A DNA stretch of 64,000 bases from Actinocorallia herbida (GCF_003751225.1 NZ_RJKE01000001.1:1674001-1738000); one strand, 5' to 3'. Shown: positions 1 to 8,971, numbered from the stretch's first letter. Notes: generated by a model from the sequence alone, not told the origin. Made by a program: numbers and translations.

Positions 1-20
1 CGACCTGCCGACTTGAGTGG

Positions 21-221
21 ATGGGCGCTGGGATGGGCGGGGAGATGCAGGGTACGGCCCCCCGGGAGGACCGGGGCGAGGCCGGGGTCACCGCGGTGCT
101 GGCCGGGCTCGACGGGCTGGACGCGCTGCCCGTCGGCGGGCACGTCGCGGTCTTCGAACGGGTCCACGCGGGCCTCCAGGAGATCCTGGCGGCCTCGGAC
201 GAGACGCGGGAGGCGCGATGA
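21..221 (+). CDS. small conserved-position ORF upstream of tlyA
   Basis: This ORF of up to 66 residues ends in TGA overlapping the tlyA start (ATGA), so the two are probably translationally coupled. In-frame ATG codons also lie at 33 and 45, and I cannot decide the start because no clear ribosome binding site is visible. The product is acidic to neutral with an Ala/Leu/Val-rich centre (VLAGLDGLDALPVGGHVAVF) and an amphipathic C-terminal helix, with no signal peptide or membrane segment. Small proteins of this kind often precede tlyA in actinobacteria, but I know no function for them. A reading frame ending at base 16 (DLPT, stop) just upstream could be the tail of the preceding gene, with too little sequence to call. 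Confidence 0.55.
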   Translation: MGAGMGGEMQGTAPREDRGEAGVTAVLAGLDGLDALPVGGHVAVFERVHAGLQEILAASDETREAR

Positions 222-1024
222 GCCCCGTGGCCCGCCGCAGGCTCGACGCCGAGCTGGTGCGGCGCAAGCTCGCCAGGTCGCGCGAGCACGCGGGGCAGCT
301 GATCACCGCGGGCCGGGTCAAGGTGGCCGGCCAGGTGGCGACGAAGGCCGCGACGCAGGTGGAGCCCTCGGCGGCGCTCGTGGTCGAGGAGTCCGAGGAG
401 GGCCCCGAGTACGTCTCGCGCGGCGGGCACAAGCTCGCGGGCGCCCTCGCGGGCCTGCCCGGCCTGGACGTGACGGGGCGCAGGGCGCTGGACGCGGGCG
501 CCTCCACGGGCGGCTTCACCGACGTGCTGCTGCGCGCGGGCGCCGCCCACGTGGTCGCGGTGGACGTCGGGTACGGGCAGATCGCCTGGTCGCTGCGCAC
601 GGACGAGCGGGTGACGGTCGTGGAGCGGCTGAACATCCGCGACATGACGCCCGAGCACGTGGGGGAGCCGCCGAGCCTGATCGTCGGCGACCTGTCGTTC
701 ATCTCCCTGACGAAGGTGCTCGCGCCGATCCAGGCGTGCGCCGCGCCGGACGCCGACTACGTGATGATGGTGAAGCCGCAGTTCGAGGTGGGCAAGGCCC
801 GGGTGGGCCAGGGAGGTGTGGTGCGCGATCCCGAGGTCCGCAAGGACGCCGTCCGGGAAGTGGCCGCCTACGCCGCGACCCTCGGCCTCGGCGTCTCGGG
901 CGTCGTGGCGAGCCCGCTGCCCGGTCCCGCGGGCAACGTCGAGTACTTCCTGTGGCTGAAGGCGGGGGCGCCCCCGCTCGCCGAAGAGGACCTCGCCCGG
1001 GCCGTCGCGGAGGGACCCGCATGA
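218..1024 (+). CDS. tlyA: TlyA family rRNA (cytidine-2'-O)-methyltransferase
   Basis: The protein has 268 residues. An S4-type RNA-binding domain covers about residues 1-60 (RRRLDAELVRRKLARSREHA). It is followed by an FtsJ/RrmJ-like Rossmann methyltransferase domain with the SAM-binding motif DAGASTGGF at residues 92-100. The family 2'-O-methylates cytidines in 16S and 23S rRNA, which is the basis of capreomycin/viomycin susceptibility in mycobacteria; some members are annotated as hemolysins. The ATG at 218 overlaps the stop of the small ORF upstream, and its own stop overlaps nadK, so the three are one transcription unit. Length and motif order are normal. Confidence 0.93.
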   Translation: MSPVARRRLDAELVRRKLARSREHAGQLITAGRVKVAGQVATKAATQVEPSAALVVEESEEGPEYVSRGGHKLAGALAGLPGLDVTGRRALDAGASTGGFTDVLLRAGAAHVVAVDVGYGQIAWSLRTDERVTVVERLNIRDMTPEHVGEPPSLIVGDLSFISLTKVLAPIQACAAPDADYVMMVKPQFEVGKARVGQGGVVRDPEVRKDAVREVAAYAATLGLGVSGVVASPLPGPAGNVEYFLWLKAGAPPLAEEDLARAVAEGPA

Positions 1025-1917
1025 CCCGCTCGGTACTGATCATGGCCCATACCGGCCGCCCCGGCGCGGTGACCAGCGCGCAGCTGCTCATCCGGCGGCT
1101 CGCCGACGCGGGGATCAACGTCCGGGTGCTGGAGGGCGAGGCCAAGGACATCGGCTGCTCCGGGGTCGAGGAGTTCCCCGCCGAGCCCGCCGCGACCGCG
1201 GGCGCCGAGCTGGTCATCGTGCTCGGCGGCGACGGCACCCTGCTGCGCGCGGCGGAGCTGACCCGGCACACGGGCACGCCGGTGCTCGGCGTGAACCTCG
1301 GGCACGTCGGCTTCCTCGCCGAGGCCGAGCGGGCGGACCTCGCGGTGGTGGCGAGCCGTGCCGTCAGCCGGGAGTACGAGGTCGAGGAGCGGATGGCGAT
1401 CGACGTCACCGTGCGGGTGGACGGCAGCGAGCACAAGACGTGGGCGCTGAACGAGGCGTCGGTGGAGAAGCTGGCGCGCGAGAAGCTGCTCCAGCTCGTC
1501 GTCGGGATCGACGGCCGTCCGCTGTCCCACTGGGGCGCCGACGGGGTGGTCTGCGCGACCCCGACGGGCTCGACCGCCTACGCGTTCTCCGCGGGCGGCC
1601 CCGTGGTGTGGCCGGAGGTGGAGGCGATGCTCGTCGTGCCGATCAGCGCGCACGCCCTGTTCGCCCGGCCGCTGGTGGTCTCCCCGTCGTCGACGGTGGC
1701 GGTGGAGGTGACGCACGAGAACGAGGGCGCGGTCCTGTGGTGCGACGGCCGAAGGACCGTCGATCTGCCGCCGGGTTCCCGCGTCGAGGTGCGGCGCAGT
1801 GACGTGCCCGTACGCCTGGCGCGGCTGCACCTGACGCCGTTCACCGACCGGCTGGTGACGAAGTTCGGTCTTCCGGTGGCCGGCTGGCGGGGGCGCGTTC
1901 GCACACAGGAGCGATAA
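1021..1917 (+). CDS. nadK: NAD kinase
   Basis: The protein has 298 residues and phosphorylates NAD+ to NADP+. The diagnostic GGDGT motif is at residues 69-73, followed by a conserved ALNE element and the glycine-rich ATPTGSTAY segment that binds NAD. The start ATG overlaps the tlyA stop by four bases, and recN follows 15 bases after the stop. The tlyA-nadK-recN order is standard in actinobacteria, so this is a housekeeping copy, presumably cytosolic. Nothing is unusual in length or motifs. Confidence 0.95.
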   Translation: MTRSVLIMAHTGRPGAVTSAQLLIRRLADAGINVRVLEGEAKDIGCSGVEEFPAEPAATAGAELVIVLGGDGTLLRAAELTRHTGTPVLGVNLGHVGFLAEAERADLAVVASRAVSREYEVEERMAIDVTVRVDGSEHKTWALNEASVEKLAREKLLQLVVGIDGRPLSHWGADGVVCATPTGSTAYAFSAGGPVVWPEVEAMLVVPISAHALFARPLVVSPSSTVAVEVTHENEGAVLWCDGRRTVDLPPGSRVEVRRSDVPVRLARLHLTPFTDRLVTKFGLPVAGWRGRVRTQER

Positions 1918-1932
1918 TCTGTCCCCGGACGG

Positions 1933-3699
1933 ATGCGGCATGAGCGGATGAGGTGTCCGGAATTGAGACCAAGCCCGGAATTGCGGCCGAGGGTCGAAGA
2001 GGTCCGGATCTCCGGCCTCGGAGTCATCGACGAGGCCGTGCTCGAGCTGTCCGAGGGCTTCAACGTCGTCACCGGTGAGACCGGCGCGGGCAAGACCATG
2101 GTCGTCACGAGCCTGAACCTGCTGTTCGGCGGCAGGGCCGACCCGCAGCGGGTCCGGCCCGGCGCGGAACGGGCCACGGTCGAGGGGCGGATCACCCTCG
2201 ACCCCAAGGGCCGGGCCGTCACCCGGGTCGAGGAGGCCGGCGGCGAACTCGACGAGGACACCCTGATCGTCAGCCGGTCGGTGTCGGCCGAGGGCCGCTC
2301 CCGCGCCCATCTGGGCGGGCGGTCGGTGCCGGTGAGCACGCTGCTCACCCTGGCCGACGACCTCGTGGCCGTGCACGGCCAGTCCGACCAGCAGCGGCTG
2401 CTCCAGCCGGGCCGCCAGCGCGCGGCGCTCGACAGGTACGCGGGGGAGGCCCTGGTCGGCCCGCTGCGCGTCTACTCCGAGGCCTACCAGCGCCATCGCA
2501 AGGTCAGCGCCCTGCTCGAGGAGCTGACGACCCAGGCCCGCCAGCGCGCGGACGAGGCCGACCGCCTCAGGTTCGGCCTCGAGGAGATCGAGAAGGTCGC
2601 CCCGCAGGCCGGTGAGGACCTGGAGCTGGCCGCCGAAGACGAGCGGCTGGCCAACGCCGACGCGCTCCGGCACGCCTCCAGCACCGCCCACGACGCCCTG
2701 CTGGGAGACATGTCCCGGATGGACGCGCTCGCCGACGTGGCGAGCCTGCTCGGCACCGCGCGCTCGGCGCTGGACGCCGCCCGCGACCACGACCCCGCGC
2801 TGGGCGCCTTGGCGGACCGGCTGGCCGAGGCCGGGTACCTGGTGTCCGACATCGGAGGCGAACTCGCGGCCTATGCCGAGTCCGTCGAGGCCGATCCGGC
2901 CCGGCTCGCGGCGGTGCAGGAGCGCCGCGCCGACCTGTCGATGATCGCCCGCAAGTACGGCGGCAGCGTGGACGAGGCGATCGCCTGGTCGGCCGAGGCC
3001 GCCGCGCGCCTCACCGAGCTGGACGGCGACGACGAGCGGATCGCGGAGCTGGCGGCGGAGGAGGCCGAGCTCGGCGTGCGCCTCCAGGAGCTGGCCGACG
3101 CCGTCACCGACGTCCGCACCGAGGCCGCCGACAGGTTCGGCGCCGCGGTGACCGCCGAGCTGACCGCGCTGGCGATGCCGCACGCGTGCGTGGTGGCCGC
3201 GCTCAGCCGGGCCACCGCCTTCGCCTCGCACGGGCAGGACGAGGTCGAGCTGCGCCTCGCCTCGCACCCCGGCGCGCCCGCGCTGCCGCTGAACCGGGGC
3301 GCCTCGGGCGGCGAGCTGTCCCGGGTGATGCTGGCGATCGAGGTCGTCTTCGCGGGCTCCGACCCCGTCCCGACCTTCGTGTTCGACGAGGTCGACGCGG
3401 GGGTGGGCGGCAAGGCCGCGGTGGAGATCGGGCGCCGGCTGGCCCGGCTCGCCCGCACGTCGCAGGTGATCGTGGTCACGCACCTGCCGCAGGTCGCGGC
3501 GTTCGCCGACCAGCATCTGCTGGTCGAAAAGTCCGATGACGGCACGGTCATCAGCAGCGGTGTGACAGCCTTGGACACCGAGTCCAGAATCCGGGAATTG
3601 TCCCGGATGCTGGCGGGCATGGCCGACAGCGAGCTGGGACGCGCCCACGCCGAAGAGCTGCTGGCGATAGCCGCACGGGACAAGGACGGACACGCCTGA
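1933..3699 (+). CDS. recN: DNA repair ATPase RecN
   Basis: This SMC-like ATPase of up to 588 residues acts in recombinational repair of double-strand breaks. The Walker A motif GETGAGKT lies at about residues 48-55. The centre is rich in Glu/Ala/Arg heptads expected to form the antiparallel coiled coil. The ABC signature GASGGELSR is near residue 456 and Walker B (FVFDEVDAG) near 482. Family members usually begin a few residues before VEEVRISGLG, so the real start may be ATG 1948 or a nearby TTG rather than ATG 1933. I see no LexA box directly upstream. The gene probably depends on the tlyA-nadK promoter. Confidence 0.94.
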   Translation: MRHERMRCPELRPSPELRPRVEEVRISGLGVIDEAVLELSEGFNVVTGETGAGKTMVVTSLNLLFGGRADPQRVRPGAERATVEGRITLDPKGRAVTRVEEAGGELDEDTLIVSRSVSAEGRSRAHLGGRSVPVSTLLTLADDLVAVHGQSDQQRLLQPGRQRAALDRYAGEALVGPLRVYSEAYQRHRKVSALLEELTTQARQRADEADRLRFGLEEIEKVAPQAGEDLELAAEDERLANADALRHASSTAHDALLGDMSRMDALADVASLLGTARSALDAARDHDPALGALADRLAEAGYLVSDIGGELAAYAESVEADPARLAAVQERRADLSMIARKYGGSVDEAIAWSAEAAARLTELDGDDERIAELAAEEAELGVRLQELADAVTDVRTEAADRFGAAVTAELTALAMPHACVVAALSRATAFASHGQDEVELRLASHPGAPALPLNRGASGGELSRVMLAIEVVFAGSDPVPTFVFDEVDAGVGGKAAVEIGRRLARLARTSQVIVVTHLPQVAAFADQHLLVEKSDDGTVISSGVTALDTESRIRELSRMLAGMADSELGRAHAEELLAIAARDKDGHA

Positions 3700-3752
3700 G
3701 CACCCGCGCGCCCGACTCGGGCGGTCGCGGGCTCTGGCAGGATGAGAAGGCA

Positions 3753-4994
3753 ATGAGCGGACCGGGGGACGGATCGGATACGCGCACGCGCCGTTGGCCG
3801 GTGCCCGCGCGCCTGCTGAGGCTGCGCCGCCGCCGCGGCGCGCCCGAGGCCGACGGGATCGTCGGCACCGCGCGGGTCGACAAGCGCACCAAGGACCTCG
3901 CCAAGCGGCTCCAGCCCGGTGAGATCGCGGTGATCGACCACGTCGACCTCGACCGCGTCGCCGCCGAGTCGCTGGTGTCCGCGGGCGCGGCCGCCGTGGT
4001 GAACGTCGCGCCGAGCATCTCCGGCCGCTACCCCAACCTCGGCCCGGAGATCCTGGTCGAGGCCGGGATCGCGCTGGTCGACGACGTGGGCCCCGACATC
4101 TTCGAGAAGGTCCACGAGGGCGAGACCCTCCAGATCGACGGCGGCCGGGTCCTCCTGGACGGGGAGCTGCTCACCAAGGGCATCCGGCACACCGCCGAGA
4201 CCGTCACCGAGGCCGTCGAGGAGGCCAAGGGCAACCTGTCGGTCCAGCTCGAGTCCTTCGTCGCCAACACGATGGAGTACGTCAAGAAGGAGCAGGACCT
4301 CCTCATCGACGGGGTCGGCGTCCCGGACGTCACAACCTCCTTCGAGGGCAGGCACGCGCTGATCGTCGTCCGCGGGTACCACTACCGCGAGGACATCGCC
4401 ACGCTGCGGCCCTACATCCGCGAGTACAAGCCCGTCCTCATCGGCGTCGACGGCGGCGCGGACGCCCTGCTCAAGGCCGGATACAAGCCCGACATGATCG
4501 TCGGGGACATGGACTCGGTGTCGGACGAGGCGCTGACCAGCGGCGCCGAGATCGTCGTGCACGCCTACCGGGACGGCCGGGCGCCGGGCCTCCAGAGGGT
4601 CGAGGACCTCGGCGTCACCGACGCCGTCACCTTCCCCGCGGCCGCGACCAGCGAGGACTGCGCGATGCTGCTCGCCGACGACAAGGGCGCCCAGCTCATC
4701 GTCGCGGTCGGCACCCACATGAACATGGTCGAGTTCTTCGACAAGGGCCGCGCCGGCATGTCCAGCACGTTCCTCACCCGGCTCCGGGTGGGCAGCAAGC
4801 TGGTCGACGCCAAAGGCGTGAGCCTGCTCTACCGCAGCCGGATCTCCTCCTCCGCGCTGCTCGTCCTGGTGGCCGCCGCGCTCGTCACCATGGTCGCCGC
4901 GCTCGCCGTCACCCCCGTGGGCCCGCTGGTGCTGTCGAGCCTGGTCGAGCGGTGGCACTCCTTCCTCTTCTGGCTGACCGGACTCTTCACGTGA
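3753..4994 (+). CDS. steA: cytokinetic ring protein SteA
   Basis: The protein has 413 residues and a thiamine-pyrophosphokinase-like fold: VIGVDGGADALLKAGYKPDMIVGDMDS resembles the diphosphate-binding part of that family, here split as GVDGGADALL and DMIVGDMDS. One C-terminal transmembrane segment lies at about residues 365-390. SteA together with SteB is linked to septal cell separation in corynebacteria. No thiamine function is expected, since the neighbours are division and envelope genes. A CAGGAT box at 3738-3743 ahead of ATG 3753 may be a promoter -10. The stop overlaps the GTG of steB, implying coupled synthesis of the pair. Confidence 0.88.
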   Translation: MSGPGDGSDTRTRRWPVPARLLRLRRRRGAPEADGIVGTARVDKRTKDLAKRLQPGEIAVIDHVDLDRVAAESLVSAGAAAVVNVAPSISGRYPNLGPEILVEAGIALVDDVGPDIFEKVHEGETLQIDGGRVLLDGELLTKGIRHTAETVTEAVEEAKGNLSVQLESFVANTMEYVKKEQDLLIDGVGVPDVTTSFEGRHALIVVRGYHYREDIATLRPYIREYKPVLIGVDGGADALLKAGYKPDMIVGDMDSVSDEALTSGAEIVVHAYRDGRAPGLQRVEDLGVTDAVTFPAAATSEDCAMLLADDKGAQLIVAVGTHMNMVEFFDKGRAGMSSTFLTRLRVGSKLVDAKGVSLLYRSRISSSALLVLVAAALVTMVAALAVTPVGPLVLSSLVERWHSFLFWLTGLFT

Positions 4995-5962
4995 TCGATT
5001 TCCGCTACCACCTCGTCTCGATCGTCGCCGTGTTCCTGGCACTGGCGACAGGACTGCTGCTCGGCTCGACCAGCGCGGTCCAGGAGGTCTCCCAGACCGT
5101 CGCGGACAAGAGCCTGCAGTACATCCAGAAGAACAACGACGAGCTGCGCGCGCAGGTCACCGCGCAGGACGAGCAGCTCGCGGGCCAGGAGCAGTACGCC
5201 CAGGTCACCGGGCCGACCGTGCTCGCCGACCGGCTGAAGGACTCCTCGGTGGTGTTCGTGCTCGCGCCGGGCGCCAGCGAGCAGACCCGCACCGGCCTGG
5301 ACGCCGCGGTGAAGTCCGCGGGCGGCACGGTGTCGGGCTGGGTGTCGCTGACCGACGCCTACCTCGCCGACGGCGAGGCCGAGGTGGTCGACCAGCTCGC
5401 CGAGCAGCTCAAGCCGACCGGCCTGACCTACCCCGAGGACGCCAACGCCTACGCCAAGGCGGCGGCGCTGCTCGCGCACGTCCTGGTCACCAAGGACACC
5501 GAGAAGGCAGGGCACGAGGACGTCGCCTCGGGCGCGGTGCTGGAGGCGTTCAAGCAGGCCGGGCTGCTCACCACCAGCGGGAACCCCGCGGCCCGCGCCA
5601 CGCTGGCGCTGCTGGTCGCGCCGGGCACCCCGTACGCCGGCGACGGCGCGGAGACCGACAACAACGCGCTCGTCGCGCTGGCCGGCTCGCTGGACGGGGC
5701 GGGACAGGGCACGGTCGTCGCGGGCAACACCGCCTCGGCCGAGTCGGGCGGGCTGCTGTCGGCGCTGCGCTCCGCCGAGATCGGCGAGCGCGTGTCGTCG
5801 GTGGACACCGCGGACACCGCCACCGGGCAGATCGTCGGCGTGCTCGCGCTGAACGTCGAGATGAACGGGGAGTCCGGCGAGTACGGTACGGGCTCAGGGG
5901 TCAGCGGCTTCCTGCCCGACCCCCTCCCGCCCGTTCCCGCCGACACCGGAGCCAGGCCGTGA
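4991..5962 (+). CDS. steB: SteB / MctB family membrane-anchored protein
   Basis: The protein has 323 residues and starts at GTG 4991 within the steA stop. The N terminus IDFRYHLVSIVAVFLALATG is a signal anchor typical of the DUF3186 family. It is followed by a coiled-coil stretch (about residues 35-65, rich in Gln/Asp/Glu) and a long extracytoplasmic domain. Mycobacterial MctB was described as a copper-related channel, while in Corynebacterium the homologue works with SteA in cell separation. The steA overlap favours the latter role here. The C terminus is Pro/Asp-rich (PDPLPPVPADTG). Its stop overlaps the next GTG start. Confidence 0.85.
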   Translation: MIDFRYHLVSIVAVFLALATGLLLGSTSAVQEVSQTVADKSLQYIQKNNDELRAQVTAQDEQLAGQEQYAQVTGPTVLADRLKDSSVVFVLAPGASEQTRTGLDAAVKSAGGTVSGWVSLTDAYLADGEAEVVDQLAEQLKPTGLTYPEDANAYAKAAALLAHVLVTKDTEKAGHEDVASGAVLEAFKQAGLLTTSGNPAARATLALLVAPGTPYAGDGAETDNNALVALAGSLDGAGQGTVVAGNTASAESGGLLSALRSAEIGERVSSVDTADTATGQIVGVLALNVEMNGESGEYGTGSGVSGFLPDPLPPVPADTGARP

Positions 5963-7302
5963 AACGACTTCTGATGGGCGCCGTGCTCGGCGCGGCCGCC
6001 GCCCGCACCGCCTATGTCGCGCTGACGCGCAGGCCGCCCGGCGCGGGCGGGCGCGAGGGCGCGGAGGTGTGGGGGCGCACGAACCACCGGGGCGAGGCGG
6101 TGACCCTGCTGGAGGGCCCGGCGTTCGCGCTCGGCAGCGCCGCCGCCGCGCTGGTGCTGCCCGGCACGCCCGGCAGGCTGCGCGCCGCCGCGCTGGTGGC
6201 GGGCGCGGGTTCCGGCGCGTTCGGCGCCTACGACGACCTGGCGGGCTCGGCGTCGTCCCGCGGGTTCAAGGGCCATCTGACCGCCCTGGCGCGCGGCGAG
6301 GTCACCACCGGCGCGGTGAAGATCCTCGGGATCGGCGCGAGCGGCCTCGCCGCCGCGGCGCTCGCCGGATCGCCCGCCGCCACGCCGCTGCGGCGCACGC
6401 TGGACACGCTGCTGAACGGCGCGATCGTCGCCTCGGCCGCGAACCTGATGAACCTGTTCGACCTGCGGCCCGGCCGCGCGATCAAGGTCGGCGTGCTGAC
6501 CGGCGCCCCGCTCGCGCTCGGCGCGGGCTCGGCCGTCGTCGCCGCCCCCCTGGGCGCCGCCTTCGCCCTCCTGCCCGAAGACCTCGGCGAACGCGCGATG
6601 CTCGGCGACGCCGGCGCCAACTCCTTCGGCGCCCTCCTCGGCCTCGCCGCGACCCGGCTGGGCCTCCCCGCCCGCGTCGCCGTCCTGGGCGGCCTCGTCG
6701 CCCTCAACGGCGCCAGTGAGTACGTCAGCTTCACCAAGGTCATCCGCGAGAACCCGCTGCTCGACCGCCTCGACATGCTCGGCCGCCGCCCGGTCGAGCC
6801 CCCGCCCGCCCCCGAGCCCGCGGAACCCGAGACCGTTTCCCCCGCCACGGCCACGGTCTCCCCCCGGTCCGGAACCGGAGAGACCCCGGCCGGGCCGGGC
6901 GCCGCGCCCAGGGAAACGGTCCCCGACGAGGCGGCGAAGACCGCCCGCGACGTGGAAACGGTCTCCCCCGACGCGGAAGCCGTTTCCGCCGGGGCGGAGC
7001 CGGTCTCCCCGGGAGCCGCAACGGTGTCCGCCGACCGGGCGGCCCCGTCTCCCGAGACCGGGCCGGGTGCCGCGCCCGCGGACACGTCCTCCGCTGAAGC
7101 GGAAACGGTTTCCCCGGATGCGGAGACCGTTTCCGCTGGGCTGGAGACGGTCTCTCCCGACGCGGAGACCGTTTCCGCCGGGGTGGGCACGAGGCCGGGG
7201 CGGGGCGAGACGGCGTCCGGGGAGCCGGAGGAGGAGTCCGTCGCTGAGGCGGGCGAGCCCGGCGACGGCGTGGCGGGGCCGCGGGAGCAGTCGGGTTCGT
7301 GA
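5959..7302 (+). CDS. MraY/WecA-like membrane glycosyl-phosphotransferase with heptad-repeat tail
   Basis: The protein has 447 residues and a GTG start overlapping steB. Residues 1-280 form a multi-span membrane domain with polyprenyl-phosphate sugar-1-phosphate transferase landmarks. These are TNHRGEAVTLLEGP (41-54), the acidic pair YDDLAG (91-96), NLMNLFD (162-168) and MLGDAGANSFGALLG (214-228). True MraY is usually encoded in the dcw cluster, so this is a paralogue whose substrate I cannot name. The position between steB and murJ suggests envelope lipid-linked precursor work. Residues 291-447 are a low-complexity acidic tail of ETVSxxx heptads, which I know of in no MraY relative. The stop overlaps murJ. 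Confidence 0.78.
   Translation: MKRLLMGAVLGAAAARTAYVALTRRPPGAGGREGAEVWGRTNHRGEAVTLLEGPAFALGSAAAALVLPGTPGRLRAAALVAGAGSGAFGAYDDLAGSASSRGFKGHLTALARGEVTTGAVKILGIGASGLAAAALAGSPAATPLRRTLDTLLNGAIVASAANLMNLFDLRPGRAIKVGVLTGAPLALGAGSAVVAAPLGAAFALLPEDLGERAMLGDAGANSFGALLGLAATRLGLPARVAVLGGLVALNGASEYVSFTKVIRENPLLDRLDMLGRRPVEPPPAPEPAEPETVSPATATVSPRSGTGETPAGPGAAPRETVPDEAAKTARDVETVSPDAEAVSAGAEPVSPGAATVSADRAAPSPETGPGAAPADTSSAEAETVSPDAETVSAGLETVSPDAETVSAGVGTRPGRGETASGEPEEESVAEAGEPGDGVAGPREQSGS
6829..7290 (+). repeat. 21-bp periodic palindrome array encoding ETVSxxx heptads
   Basis: Reading in frame from base 6829, the tail of the MraY-like gene divides into about 22 units of seven codons, such as ETVSPAT, ATVSPRS, ETVSPDA, EAVSAGA, EPVSPGA and ETVSAGL. 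Near-palindromes of the form GGARACSGTYTCC begin at 6828, 6849, 6912, 6954, 6975, 6996, 7017, 7101, 7122, 7143 and 7164. All spacings are multiples of 21 bp. The best copies are GGAAACGGTTTCC at 7101 and GGAGACCGTTTCC at 7122 and 7164. A second-order repeat puts GPGAAP in units 4 and 12. Because the unit is palindromic, the opposite strand also reads ETVS in one frame. Confidence 0.9.
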
Positions 7303-8876
7303 GGCGGGGGCTTGGCGGGATCGCCGGGGCCGCCGCCCTCATCGCGGTCCTCACGGTGCTGGCCCGGATCGCGGGGTTCGGGCGGACCTTCGTGTTCTCC
7401 CAGACCGTCGGGGCCTCCTGCCTGAGCGACGTGTACTTCGCCGCCAACCAGATCCCGAACATCATGTTCGAGATCGTCGCGGGCGGCGCGCTGGCCAGCA
7501 TGGTCGTACCGGTCCTCGCGGCACCCGTCGAGCGCGGCGACGCCGACACCGTCCGGCGGACGGCCTCGGCGCTGCTCACCTGGGTGCTGCTCGCGCTGGT
7601 GCCGCTGGCCCTGGTCGTCGCGCTGGCGGCCGGGCCGATCATGGACCTGCTCAGTCTCGGGCAGGTCGAGTGCGACGCCGAGGCGTTCCGGGCGCTGGGC
7701 ACGCGGATGCTCGTCGTGTTCGCGCCGCAGATCGTCTGCTACGGGCTCGCCGTGGTGCTCTACGGGGTGCTCCAGGCGCACCGGCGGTTCACCGGACCGG
7801 CGATCGCCCCGCTGGTGTCGAGCCTCGTGGTGATCGGCGCCTACCTGGCCTACGTGCCCGCGATGGCCGGGAACGACCCCGACGATCTCACGTCGGTGCC
7901 GCGGACCGCCGAGCTCGTGCTGTCCGTGGGCACGACCCTCGGGGTGTCCGCGCTCGTGGTCGTCGCCGGGCTGGCCGCGCTGCGGCTGCGGCTGGGGTGG
8001 CGGCCCGCGCTGCGCTTTCCCGAGGGGGTGGGCGCGCGAGTGCGCGGACTGGCGCTCGCGGGCCTGGCGACGGTCGTCGCCCAGCAGGTGGCGATGCTGG
8101 CGATCCTCGTGCTCGCCAACCAGGGGTCGGCGAAAACGCTCAGCCAGTACAACTTCGCCTGGGCGGTGTACCTGCTGCCGTGGGCGATCCTCGCCGTCCC
8201 GATCGCGACGAGCGCGTTCCAGGCGCTGTCGGCGCGCGCGGACGACGCCGCGGAGTTCGACCGGACGGCGGCCTCGACGACCCGGGCGGTCGTGTTCGCG
8301 TCCTGCCTGGGCGCGGCGGGCATCGCGGCGATCGCGCGGCCCGTCGGGGTGGTCTTCAACCTCGACAATCCCGAGGGCGCGGTGGTGCTCGCGCGCGCGC
8401 TCGTCTGCTTCGCCCCCGGGCTGCTGGGTTACGGGCTCGTCGCGCATCTCGGCCGCGCGCTCTACGCGTGCGGCAAGGGCCGCGCGTCGGCCTGGGCGAC
8501 GGTGGCGGGCTGGGGCGTCGTGCTGGTCGCCGACGTGATCCTGGCGTTCGCCCTCCCGGACGACTGGGTCGCCGCCGGGTTCGCCCTCGGCAACACCCTC
8601 GGCATGACCGTCGCGGGCGTGCTCCTGGCCGCCGCGCTGGTCCGGGTCCGGGGCCGGGCGGCGCTGGCCGGGCTGGGCCGGACCCTCGCCGTGGGCGTGG
8701 TCGCGGCCTGCGCGGCGGGCACCGCCGGATACGCGCTGGCCCGGGCGCTCGGCACGGGCGGACTGGGCCAGAGCGTCGCCTCCGGCGCGGCCTCGGGCCT
8801 CCTGGCCGTCGCCGTCTTCGCCGCCATCGCCGGAGTCGCCTCCCGCCGCGACCTCAAGGCGCTCGCCCGCCGCTGA
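7299..8876 (+). CDS. murJ: MurJ-type lipid II flippase (MOP/MVF family)
   Basis: The protein has 525 residues and about 13-14 hydrophobic segments. It begins RRGLGGIAGAAALIAVLTVL and carries the family-typical RIAGFGRTFVFSQTVGAS and QIPNIMFEIVAGGALASMVVP near the N terminus. The MVF/MurJ family moves lipid-linked peptidoglycan precursors across the cytoplasmic membrane. It lacks the large C-terminal kinase-like extension found in mycobacterial MviN. The GTG start lies in the stop of the MraY-like gene, so transferase and flippase are co-translated. This would fit a dedicated lipid-linked precursor route, though that is inference. A long hairpin follows. Confidence 0.85.
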   Translation: MRRGLGGIAGAAALIAVLTVLARIAGFGRTFVFSQTVGASCLSDVYFAANQIPNIMFEIVAGGALASMVVPVLAAPVERGDADTVRRTASALLTWVLLALVPLALVVALAAGPIMDLLSLGQVECDAEAFRALGTRMLVVFAPQIVCYGLAVVLYGVLQAHRRFTGPAIAPLVSSLVVIGAYLAYVPAMAGNDPDDLTSVPRTAELVLSVGTTLGVSALVVVAGLAALRLRLGWRPALRFPEGVGARVRGLALAGLATVVAQQVAMLAILVLANQGSAKTLSQYNFAWAVYLLPWAILAVPIATSAFQALSARADDAAEFDRTAASTTRAVVFASCLGAAGIAAIARPVGVVFNLDNPEGAVVLARALVCFAPGLLGYGLVAHLGRALYACGKGRASAWATVAGWGVVLVADVILAFALPDDWVAAGFALGNTLGMTVAGVLLAAALVRVRGRAALAGLGRTLAVGVVAACAAGTAGYALARALGTGGLGQSVASGAASGLLAVAVFAAIAGVASRRDLKALARR

Positions 8877-8971
8877 CGCCCGCGGCCCCTCCCGGCCCCC
8901 GGCCGGGGCCCCGCGCCCTCAGCGCGTCCGCCCGCCGCTCGACCGCCGCGCCAGAGCACGCGCCCCCGGTC

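Noticed and set aside
868-3753. 961-residue open frame on the minus strand opposite nadK and recN
   Set aside because: It is antisense to two clear genes, His/Gly/Arg-rich and without motifs; such frames are expected in DNA of this G+C content.
6829-7290. Possible CRISPR array or REP cluster from the regular 21-bp repeats
   Set aside because: There are no spacers of CRISPR size, the units are in frame with a long coding region and no cas genes exist in the window.
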